Source of the DNA: Planctomycetota bacterium
GTDB taxonomy: Bacteria; Planctomycetota; UBA1135; UBA2386
NCBI GenBank assembly: GCA_016794425.1
Contig: JAEUHR010000048.1
Location: forward strand, 1 to 52,702
DNA: 52,702 nt
Direction: 5' to 3'
Shown here: positions 29,901 through 36,729 of the stretch, piece by piece
How positions within the stretch are numbered: position 1 is the stretch's first letter
Layout of the letters: each line of letters opens with the position of its first letter
Translations under genes and position numbers: made by a program
The notes under the pieces: model-generated
Database searches by the model: none
What the model saw: the letters and a program-made list of their open reading frames with translations, nothing else
What the model was told of the DNA's origin: nothing

Positions 29901-30718
29901 CGCGCCGCGCCCGCGCCGACTGCCGGCGCGTCCGCGGCAGGAGCCGCTTCGGCCGGCGGCGCCTTCATCGCCTTCAGGGCGAGGTCGCGCAGCTCACGTT
30001 CCTTCTTGCCGAGCTTCTCGCGTTGCTTGGCGATCTTCGCGAGCTCCTCGTCGAACTTCACGAGCTTCGGCGACTTCGGCCCGTTCTTCTCGATCTCGCG
30101 ATCGATGCGGGCCTTCACCTCCTGCTCCTGTGCATCCAGCTTGTCGTACTGGCCGAGCACCTGGCGCAGCTCCTTGATCGACGACTTCGCGTCCTCGACG
30201 TAGCAGCGGTCCAGGTAGTCGAACATCACGTCCCACAGCACGCTCTGCGGCTGGTCGCCGGGCAGCTCGCGCCGGTTCTTGCCGTCCGGATCGGCGAAGA
30301 AGAGGTGCGGAATGCGGTCCCCTTCCTTCTCGCGCCGGAACAGGTTGTAGAACGGATGCACTTCGTTCGTGACGTTGGTCGGCAGCTTCACGCAGCGGAA
30401 CCAGTGCGTCAGCAGCACCGTCTGCTCGTTGTCGAGCGAACGGCTCAGCAGCGCGTGGTCCGTGCCCTTGCAGCGATCACATTCGCGCAACACCAGCAGC
30501 GGCCGGCGGTCCCCGTCGCTGACCACCTCGTAGGCGATCTCGACTGGCAGCGCACGGTCCACTTCGACGGCCACCGTGGTCTCACCCGGCTTCGGCGCCC
30601 GTTCGACGGGCTTGTAGACCGGGTAGGCCCACTCGATCTCGAGCAGCTTCTTGGCGGTCTTGCCACGCCGGAAATCCAGCGCGATGCCGCCGCCGCGGCC
30701 ACCCGAACCACCTGGCAT
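29897..30718 (-). CDS. Thioredoxin-like protein with C-terminal coiled coil; N-terminal exon-like signal separated by two TGA codons
   Basis: 273 aa from the first ATG inside the open frame. The thioredoxin-like core runs from 'RRPLLVLRECDRCKGTD' (Cys80 and Cys83) to 'PHLFFADPDGKNRRELPG'. The rest is a long charged coiled coil ('LDAQEQEVKARIDREI', 'AKQREKLGKKERELRDL') and an Ala-rich tail. The frame stays open upstream for 39 more codons of Gly-rich sequence, back to two tandem TGA codons. Before these lies a signal-peptide-like start with a strong Shine-Dalgarno site. The ATG used here has no Shine-Dalgarno and would leave the protein cytosolic. The true start is therefore unresolved. Confidence 0.7.
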   Translation of the reverse strand: MPGGSGGRGGGIALDFRRGKTAKKLLEIEWAYPVYKPVERAPKPGETTVAVEVDRALPVEIAYEVVSDGDRRPLLVLRECDRCKGTDHALLSRSLDNEQTVLLTHWFRCVKLPTNVTNEVHPFYNLFRREKEGDRIPHLFFADPDGKNRRELPGDQPQSVLWDVMFDYLDRCYVEDAKSSIKELRQVLGQYDKLDAQEQEVKARIDREIEKNGPKSPKLVKFDEELAKIAKQREKLGKKERELRDLALKAMKAPPAEAAPAADAPAVGAGAAR

Positions 30719-30913
30719 GCTCGGTGCCGCCGGGCCACCGCCCGTTGCACCGCCGCCACCACCACCACCGGTGGCGCCGCCGCCACCACCACCTGCATCA
30801 CCTGGCGACCAACTGGGCGCCGAAGAACCACCTCATCATTGTGGTGCGGCCGGGCGGGCCAACACCGTGCCCATCAGGACACAGATCGCGGGGACGAGCA
30901 GTTTCTCGAGCAT
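30719..30913 (-). other. Signal-peptide-like 5' segment and Gly-rich linker interrupted by tandem TGA
   Basis: ATG at 30913 begins MLEKLLVPAICVLMGTVL, then ARPAAPQ (25 codons), followed by TGA TGA (30838-30833). The next 38 codons, in the same frame, encode 'GGSSAPSWSPGDAGGGGGG' and more Gly/Ala repeats and join directly to the thioredoxin-like protein. GGAGG (30923-30919) is 5 nt before the ATG. The Gly-rich sequence is plausible coding linker. Possible readings: a nonsense-mutated pseudogene, stop-codon readthrough, a sequencing error, or a 25-aa leader peptide. Confidence 0.55.
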
Positions 30914-30973
30914 CGGTTCCTCCGTCAGGTTCGGGACTGGACCCCGGCCAGGAGCAGGGCGGCCGGTGGCGGC

Positions 30974-31001
30974 AGTCTATCGGCCACCCGGGGGGCCGCA
31001 A
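30974..31001 (-). promoter_or_regulatory. Predicted promoter TTGCGG-N16-TAGACT
   Basis: On the minus strand TTGCGG (31001-30996), a 16-nt spacer and TAGACT (30979-30974). It lies about 55 nt upstream of the ATG at 30913 and its Shine-Dalgarno site, so it supports expression starting from the signal-peptide-like segment rather than from the ATG at 30718. Confidence 0.4.
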
Positions 31002-31066
31002 CCGTAGTCGGCGACAATCCCGACCCGGCGATACGGCCGGGGGTGTGGAACCGGCCGTCGGCGCGG

Positions 31067-31095
31067 TTGACGGCGGTGGCCGCCGCCTGCACGCT
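31067..31095 (+). promoter_or_regulatory. Predicted promoter TTGACG-N17-CACGCT
   Basis: TTGACG at 31067-31072, 17 nt, CACGCT at 31090-31095, about 45 nt before the GTG at 31140. The -35 matches the consensus at five of six positions. Confidence 0.35.
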
Positions 31096-31139
31096 GCCGG
31101 CCCCGTTCTCCCGCCCGCCCGCGCACCGACCGAGCTCTC

Positions 31140-31604
31140 GTGACCGAAACCGAACCCGTCTCCCCCGCCGCCACCGATTCCTGGGACGCCCTGCTCGAGG
31201 CGATGCGCCGCCGCTACCCCGGCCAGAAGGACAGCGTGCTGTTCTGCATCCACAAGCTGCAGCAGAACCCGGATCTGACGTTGAAGGACTTCCGCGAGGA
31301 AGCCGCCCTGCATCGCATCCCGATGGCCGGCCGCTCGCTGCACTCGGCGCGCGTGCTGCTCGGCCTGCAGAAGGAGAAGCCCGCGGAGCCCGTGGCGCGC
31401 GAAGCCGAGCCCGCGGCCCCATCGACCCCGGCAACGGCACGGGCCCGCCGCGGCCGTGAGTCGCTCGCCGAGACCGACTCGATCGAACAGCAGGTCGTCG
31501 CCGCGATGCGCCGCATGCAGACCGCCGCCGGCGCCGAAACCGAACGGCTGCGCGACGCGATCCGCCAGGCGATCGCGCTGCTGCAGCGCGCACTCGCCGA
31601 GTAG
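31140..31604 (+). CDS. Unknown protein with a helical N-terminal domain
   Basis: 154 aa; not recognised. The N-terminal 70 residues ('DSWDALLEAMRRRYPGQKDS', 'TLKDFREEAALHRIPMAGRS') look like a compact helical domain that could be DNA-binding. A linker rich in Pro, Ala and Glu follows, and then a C-terminal amphipathic helix ('IEQQVVAAMRRMQTAAGAET'). Start is GTG. The gene is convergent with the sigma-54 activator gene, with 16 nt between stops. A regulatory role is only a guess. Confidence 0.65.
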   Translation: MTETEPVSPAATDSWDALLEAMRRRYPGQKDSVLFCIHKLQQNPDLTLKDFREEAALHRIPMAGRSLHSARVLLGLQKEKPAEPVAREAEPAAPSTPATARARRGRESLAETDSIEQQVVAAMRRMQTAAGAETERLRDAIRQAIALLQRALAE

Positions 31605-31620
31605 GCGACCGGACCGCCGA

Positions 31621-32535
31621 TCAGCGCCCGCCGCGCACGTCCGGCGACAGCTCGGCCGCGCGCACCAGCGGCCCGTCGCACAAGGCGGCGAGGCGCTGCA
31701 TCTCGTTCTGCAGCTGGCGCACGTTGCCGGGCCAGCGCGCCGCGCGCAGCGCCGCGGCCGCGTCGTCGGCGAGCGCCAACGGACGGCCCGTCTGCGCCGA
31801 GGCATCGGCCAGGAACCGCCGCGCCAGCAGCAGCACGTCGTCGCCGCGTTCGCGCAGCGGCGGCAGTTCGAGCCGCAGCACGTTGAGGCGGAAGTAGAGG
31901 TCCTCGCGGAAGCGCTTCTCCTTGACCGCGGCCTCGAGGTTCTGGTTCGTCGCGGCGATCACGCGCACGTCGACCTTGCGCGTGCGGCTGTCGCCGACCG
32001 GCCGCACCTCGCCCTCCTGCAGCGCGCGCAGCAGCTTCGCCTGCAACGGCAGCTTCATCTCGCCGACCTCGTCGAGGAACAGCGTGCCGCCGTGCGCCGC
32101 GACGAAGTGGCCGGGGTGGTCCTTGATCGCGCCGGTGAACGCACCCTTCTTGTGGCCGAACAGCACCGACTCGAGCAGCGTGTCCGGGATCGCGGCGCAG
32201 TTCTCGGCCACGAACGGCCCGCCGCGCCGCCGGCTCAGCGCGTGCAGCGCGTGCGCGATCCGCTCCTTGCCGGTGCCGCTCTCGCCGGTCAACAGCACCG
32301 GCGCGTCGGCCGGTCCGAACTTCGTGCAGCGCGCGCGCAGGTCGCGCATCGCCTCGCTGTCGCCGAGCACGCCGGCCCACGGATCGACCGGCCCCGCCGG
32401 AGCGATCGCCGCCGCCGCCGCGGCCTGTTCGTCGTCGAACACGCGCCGCAGATCCGGCAGCAGGTCGGGCGCCTCGCGCCGCGCGCGCTGCAGCAGTTCG
32501 CGCAGCTGTGCCAGCAGTTCGTCGTGCGCGCTCAA
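31621..32535 (-). CDS. Sigma-54-dependent transcriptional activator without Fis-type HTH
   Basis: 304 aa. Walker A 'LLTGESGTGKE' (residues 84-91), the sigma-54 contact loop 'KKGAFTGAIKDHPG', Walker B 'GGTLFLDEVGEM', the sensor region 'VRVIAATNQNLEAAVKEKRF' and 'REDLYFRLNVLRLELPPLRE' are all present. It ends at 'RAAELSPDVRGGR' right after the AAA+ domain, so the usual C-terminal Fis-like helix-turn-helix is absent. No receiver, GAF or FHA domain is present; the first 50 residues are a short helical segment. It would remodel sigma-54 RNA polymerase without binding enhancer DNA by itself. TTG start at 32535 overlaps the helicase stop (TTGA). Paralogs in other lineages work through protein partners; none is identified here. 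Confidence 0.88.
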   Translation of the reverse strand: MSAHDELLAQLRELLQRARREAPDLLPDLRRVFDDEQAAAAAAIAPAGPVDPWAGVLGDSEAMRDLRARCTKFGPADAPVLLTGESGTGKERIAHALHALSRRRGGPFVAENCAAIPDTLLESVLFGHKKGAFTGAIKDHPGHFVAAHGGTLFLDEVGEMKLPLQAKLLRALQEGEVRPVGDSRTRKVDVRVIAATNQNLEAAVKEKRFREDLYFRLNVLRLELPPLRERGDDVLLLARRFLADASAQTGRPLALADDAAAALRAARWPGNVRQLQNEMQRLAALCDGPLVRAAELSPDVRGGR

Positions 32536-34709
32536 AACTGGATGTCCTCGAGCAGCTGCAGGCCGGCGTACTCGAGCACGAACTCGCGTTCGACGCCGTC
32601 GTCGAACCGCACCACCGCGCGTGCGGTCATGCCGCGCCCGGCCAGCCGGCGCACCACGCCGTTGCCGTACAGGTCGTGCCGCACGCGCACGCCGGGCCGC
32701 AGCGCCGCCAGCGCTCCCGGATCCGGCGTGACGCTCCAGCCGGTGCTGTTGGCGCCGTCGTCGTCGGCCTCGTAGCGGCGCCACGACGGCGCGTAGTTCT
32801 CGACCGTCGCCTCCGGCAGCTCGCGCAGGAAGCGCGACGGCCGCATCGAGTCGATGCTGCCGCCGACCATGCGTTCGCGCGCCTGCGACAGCAGCAGCGT
32901 CTTCCGCGCCCGCGTCAACGCGACGTAGAACAGGCGCCGCTCCTCCTCGATGCCTTCCGGATCGTCGACCGAACGCTGGCTGGGGAACACGCCCTCCTCG
33001 AGCCCGGCGATCGACACGTGGTCGAACTCGAGCCCCTTGGCGGCGTGCACGGTCATCATCTGCACGGCCGGCCCCTCGCCCTGCGTGTCGGCCGAGGTCA
33101 GCAGCGCGACGTGCTGCAGGTAGCCGGCGAGGCCCGGCTCCGGCTCGTCGTCGCCGCGCTCGGCAGCGTCGAACTGCACCGTGTCGCTGACCAGTTCGGC
33201 GATGTTCTCCTCGCGCGTGCTGTCCTCGGCGTCGCCGAAGCTGGTCGCGTGCTGCAGGTAGCCGGTGCCCTCGAGCACCACGCGCAACGCCGCGTGCGCA
33301 CCGTGCGCGCTCGCCGCCTGGGCGCGGTCGAGCACGTCCGCCAGTTCGCGCAGCCCCTTCTTCGCCTTCGCCCCGAGCGCCCCGTGCAGCGCCGGCTCGG
33401 CGATCGCCTCGCGCAGCGACAGGCCCTCGGCGAACGCGCCCTGCCGCAGTTTGTCGAGGCCGACCTTGCCGAGCCCGCGCGGCGGCACGTTGGCGATGCG
33501 CGCCATGCTGACGTCGTCGAGCGGGTTGACCAGGACGCGCAGGTAGGCCAGCAGGTCCTTGATCTCGCGGCGTTCGAAGAACGTCAGGCCGCCGACGATC
33601 TCGTACGGCACGCCCTTGTCCTTCAGCGCCTGCTCGAAGCCGCGCGACAGCCAGTGTGCGCGGTAGAAGATCGCGATCTGGTCCAGCGGCACGCCCTCGC
33701 CGCGCAGCTGCACGATGCGATCGACGACCGTCGCGGCCTCCTCGGTCGCGCCGGACGCCTTCAGCCGCAGCAGCGGTGCGCCGGGCTCGGCGTCGGTGCG
33801 CAGCCGCTTCTGTTTGCGCAGCTTGTTGTGTTCGATCACCGCCTCGGCGGCGCGCAGGATGTTCGCGGTGCTGCGGTAGTTCTGCTCGAGGCGCACGACC
33901 GTGGTCGTCGGGTAGTCGCGCTCGAAGTCGAGGATGTTGCGGATCTCGGCGCCGCGGAAGCCGTAGATCGACTGGTCCGGATCGCCGACCACGCAGACGT
34001 TGCCGGGCGGCGGGCACAGAAGCTTCAGCAGGTCGTACTGGATCCGGTTGGTGTCCTGGAACTCGTCGACCAAGAGCCACGGGAACCGCGCGCGGTAGCG
34101 CTCGGCCACCTCGGGGAACTCGCGCAGCACGCGCAGGAAGTTGTTCAGCAGGTCGTCGAAGTCCATCGCGCCCTGCTGGTGCAGCCGTTCGTGGTACGGC
34201 GTCCACAGGCGCTCGACGATCCGGCCGAGGTCGTGGTCGCCGAGCATCGCGTCGGCGGGCTTCAGCGCGGCATTCTTCAGCTTGCTGATCCACTGGCCGA
34301 TCGCGGCCGGCTTGACCTGGGCGCTGCCGACCCCGTGGTCGGCCAGCAGTTCCTTGATCACCGCGTCGCGGTCCTGCACGTCGTAGATCGTGAAATCGGC
34401 CGGGTAGCCGAGCAGCGTGCCGTCGCGGCGCAGGAAGCGCGCGCACGCCGAGTGGAACGTCGCCACGCGCACGTAGTCGCCGCCGAGCTGCTGCACGCGG
34501 TGCGCCATCTCGCCGGCGGCCTTGTTGGTGAACGTCAGCGCCAGGATCTCGCCGGGGCGCACGCCGTCGCGCAAGAGGCGCGCGATGCGGCGCGTGACGA
34601 CGCGCGTCTTGCCCGAGCCGGCACCGGCCAGCACCATCAGCGGGCCCGCGCCGTGCGCGACCGCGGCGGCCTGTTCGTCGTTGAGGTCGTCGAGGATCGG
34701 GTCCGCCAT
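32532..34709 (-). CDS. pcrA: UvrD/PcrA-family ATP-dependent DNA helicase
   Basis: 725 aa superfamily 1A helicase. Motif Ia/I is 'LVLAGAGSGKTRVV' (residues 29-35 are GAGSGKT), motif II is 'WLLVDEFQDTNRIQYDLL', motif III is 'CVVGDPDQSIYGFRGA', 'VVRLEQNYRSTANIL' is motif IV, 'MTVHAAKGLEFDHVSIAG' is motif V, and 'RRLFYVALTRARKTLLLSQ' is motif VI. It unwinds DNA 3'-5' in repair and replication restart. The C-terminus contains the usual SH3-like tail ('HDLYGNGVVRRLAGRGMTAR'). ATG at 34709 is preferred; a TATGCT hexamer lies 10 nt upstream. Translationally coupled to the sigma-54 activator. PcrA and UvrD assignments cannot be separated from sequence alone. Confidence 0.93.
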   Translation of the reverse strand: MADPILDDLNDEQAAAVAHGAGPLMVLAGAGSGKTRVVTRRIARLLRDGVRPGEILALTFTNKAAGEMAHRVQQLGGDYVRVATFHSACARFLRRDGTLLGYPADFTIYDVQDRDAVIKELLADHGVGSAQVKPAAIGQWISKLKNAALKPADAMLGDHDLGRIVERLWTPYHERLHQQGAMDFDDLLNNFLRVLREFPEVAERYRARFPWLLVDEFQDTNRIQYDLLKLLCPPPGNVCVVGDPDQSIYGFRGAEIRNILDFERDYPTTTVVRLEQNYRSTANILRAAEAVIEHNKLRKQKRLRTDAEPGAPLLRLKASGATEEAATVVDRIVQLRGEGVPLDQIAIFYRAHWLSRGFEQALKDKGVPYEIVGGLTFFERREIKDLLAYLRVLVNPLDDVSMARIANVPPRGLGKVGLDKLRQGAFAEGLSLREAIAEPALHGALGAKAKKGLRELADVLDRAQAASAHGAHAALRVVLEGTGYLQHATSFGDAEDSTREENIAELVSDTVQFDAAERGDDEPEPGLAGYLQHVALLTSADTQGEGPAVQMMTVHAAKGLEFDHVSIAGLEEGVFPSQRSVDDPEGIEEERRLFYVALTRARKTLLLSQARERMVGGSIDSMRPSRFLRELPEATVENYAPSWRRYEADDDGANSTGWSVTPDPGALAALRPGVRVRHDLYGNGVVRRLAGRGMTARAVVRFDDGVEREFVLEYAGLQLLEDIQF

Positions 34710-34816
34710 CGCGCGGCGCAGCATAGGCGAACCCGACGGCCAGTCCACGCGTCGATCGGCGCCGTACGCACGCTGCGGGCTTTACCGCCGCACCTGCCAG
34801 CGCTTCGCTTGCGGCC

Positions 34817-34969
34817 ATGTCCACGTCGCCGTCGCCGTCCGCGGACTCGCCACCGCCGCTCGGCAGCTGGCCGCGCGTCTACGCGCTGGTCTGCTTGTCC
34901 GCGGTCGCCGTGATGGCGCTGCTCTGGTGGTTCACCGCCCACCACAACCTGCGCCCGGGGCCACCGTGA
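34817..34969 (+). CDS. 50-aa membrane protein preceding a sodium:solute symporter
   Basis: A small protein with a Pro/Ser-rich N-terminus and one helix ('VYALVCLSAVAVMALLWWFT'). The stop overlaps the GTG of the symporter gene (GTGA). Similar small membrane proteins (DUF997/DUF3311-like) are often encoded directly before sodium:solute symporter genes and may be accessory subunits; membership is inferred from position, not from residue identity. Confidence 0.7.
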   Translation: MSTSPSPSADSPPPLGSWPRVYALVCLSAVAVMALLWWFTAHHNLRPGPP

Positions 34970-36723
34970 GGACCGTCGACTGGATCGTGTTCGCGGCGTT
35001 CCTGATCTACGTGGTCTGGGACGGCATGCGGAGGCGCGACACCGCGCGCGACCTCGAGGGCTACTTCGCCGGCGGCAGACGCATCCCGTGGTGGGCCGCG
35101 GGGCTGTCGATCATGGCGACGCAGGCCAGCGCGATCACGATCCTCGGCACCACCGGCCAGGGGCACGAGTTCGGCATGGACTTCGTGCAGACCTACTTCG
35201 GCCTGCCGTTCGCGATGGTGCTGCTGTGCATCTTCCTGGTGCCGCTGTACCGCAGCCGCGCGATCCTGACGCCGTACGAGTACCTCGAAGAACGGTTCGG
35301 ACCGCTGACGCGCACGCTGGCGACGCTGATCTTCCTGTTGTCGCGCTGCCTGGCGCTCGGCGTCGTGATCTACGCCCCGTCGGTCGCGCTGAGCGCGATG
35401 ATCGGGCTGGAGACGTGGCAGTCGGTCGCGATCATCGGCACGCTGACGACGCTCTACACGGTCGTCGGCGGGGTCTCGGCCGTGATCTGGACCGACGTCA
35501 AGCAGATGACCGTGATCCTGCTCGGCCTCGCGCTGATCCTGTTCGTGCTGCTGCGCGATCTGCTGCCGATCTACTCGCCCGGCCAGCTGCTCGACCTGGC
35601 CGGCGCGGCCGGCAAGCTGAACGCGCTCGAGGTCGAGCCCGAGTACGGCGGCCTGTGGCCGCGCACGCTGGCCGCCGCGGCCGCGGGCGGCGGCACGCCG
35701 AGCTTCTGGGAAGAGAAGTACAACGTCTGGTCCGGCCTGTTCGGCGGCCTGTTCCTGCACCTGAGCTACTTCGGCTGCGACCACAGCCAGGCGCAGCGCC
35801 TGCTGACCAGCCGCGACGCGACGCAGAGCCGGCTCAGTCTGCTGCTGTCGGCGTTCGCGAAGGTGCCGATGCAGGTCGTCGTGCTGGCGATCGGCGTGCT
35901 GATGTGGCTGTTCTACGCCGTGCACGGCCAGCCGATGCTCTACAAGACGCTGCACGTCGAACGCGCCGCGACGGTCGAACTGCAGCCGCAGGTGCAGGCC
36001 CTCGAGCAGCGCTTCGCGGCCGCGTTGGCCGAACGCACGGCGCAGATGCAGCGGCTCGCGGCGCTGCCCGCAGGACCGACCGGCGATCCGGCGGCGCTGC
36101 GCGACTACCAGGCAGCGGTGCGGGCCGTGGTGGCGGTGCGCCGCGAAGCGCGCACGCTGGTCGGCGGCGCGACCGACCTGCAGGGCCGACCGAAGGACGA
36201 TCCGGACACCAACGACATCTTCTGCCGCTTCATCCTCGACCAGATGCCGCCGATCGTGCTCGGCCTGATCGTCGCCGCGATCTTCGCCGCGGCGATGTCG
36301 AGCATCGACTCGGTGCTCAACGCACTGAGCGGCGTCACGGTCGTCGACCTCTACCGGCGCTGGCTGCGCCCCCGGTGCAGCGAGGCACACGCGCTGCGCG
36401 TCGGCAAGGTGCTGACGCTGGCCTGGGGGCTGCTGGCCACCGCGATGGCGCTGTTCTTCGCCGGCGGCGGGTCGGTGGTCGAGCGCATCAACGAGATCGG
36501 CTCGTTCTTCTACGGCAGCCTGCTCGGCGTCTTCACGCTGGCGCTGACCGTGCCGCGCGCCGGCGGCACCGCCGCGGTCGCCGGTCTGCTGGCCGGCATG
36601 GCCACGGTGCTGTGCGTGCGGTTCACGCTGAAGGTCGAGTTCCTGTGGTTCAACGTGATCGGCTGCGTCGCGGTCGTCGCGGTCGGTTGGCTGGTCGCGT
36701 CGATGCGGCGGCGCACGGCCTGA
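34966..36723 (+). CDS. Sodium:solute symporter (SSF family)
   Basis: 585 aa, about 13 transmembrane helices. The family signature includes 'GRRIPWWAAGLSIMATQASA', 'GGVSAVIWTDVKQMTVILLG', 'FGCDHSQAQRLLTSRDATQS' and 'GLIVAAIFAAAMSSIDSVLN'. Between helices there is an extra polar, coiled segment of about 90 residues ('ATVELQPQVQALEQRFAAAL' to 'DDPDTND') that ordinary symporters lack. It would import a small solute with Na+. The solute (sugar, amino acid, organic acid) is not determinable. GTG start at 34966; convergent with the polyferredoxin gene 6 nt downstream. Confidence 0.9.
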   Translation: MRTVDWIVFAAFLIYVVWDGMRRRDTARDLEGYFAGGRRIPWWAAGLSIMATQASAITILGTTGQGHEFGMDFVQTYFGLPFAMVLLCIFLVPLYRSRAILTPYEYLEERFGPLTRTLATLIFLLSRCLALGVVIYAPSVALSAMIGLETWQSVAIIGTLTTLYTVVGGVSAVIWTDVKQMTVILLGLALILFVLLRDLLPIYSPGQLLDLAGAAGKLNALEVEPEYGGLWPRTLAAAAAGGGTPSFWEEKYNVWSGLFGGLFLHLSYFGCDHSQAQRLLTSRDATQSRLSLLLSAFAKVPMQVVVLAIGVLMWLFYAVHGQPMLYKTLHVERAATVELQPQVQALEQRFAAALAERTAQMQRLAALPAGPTGDPAALRDYQAAVRAVVAVRREARTLVGGATDLQGRPKDDPDTNDIFCRFILDQMPPIVLGLIVAAIFAAAMSSIDSVLNALSGVTVVDLYRRWLRPRCSEAHALRVGKVLTLAWGLLATAMALFFAGGGSVVERINEIGSFFYGSLLGVFTLALTVPRAGGTAAVAGLLAGMATVLCVRFTLKVEFLWFNVIGCVAVVAVGWLVASMRRRTA

Positions 36724-36729
36724 CGCCGG

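Noticed and set aside
30724..31143. + strand frame rich in His and Pro (139 aa)
   Set aside because: Reverse reading of the Gly-rich linker and promoter region; the His runs come from the ccaccacc repeats.
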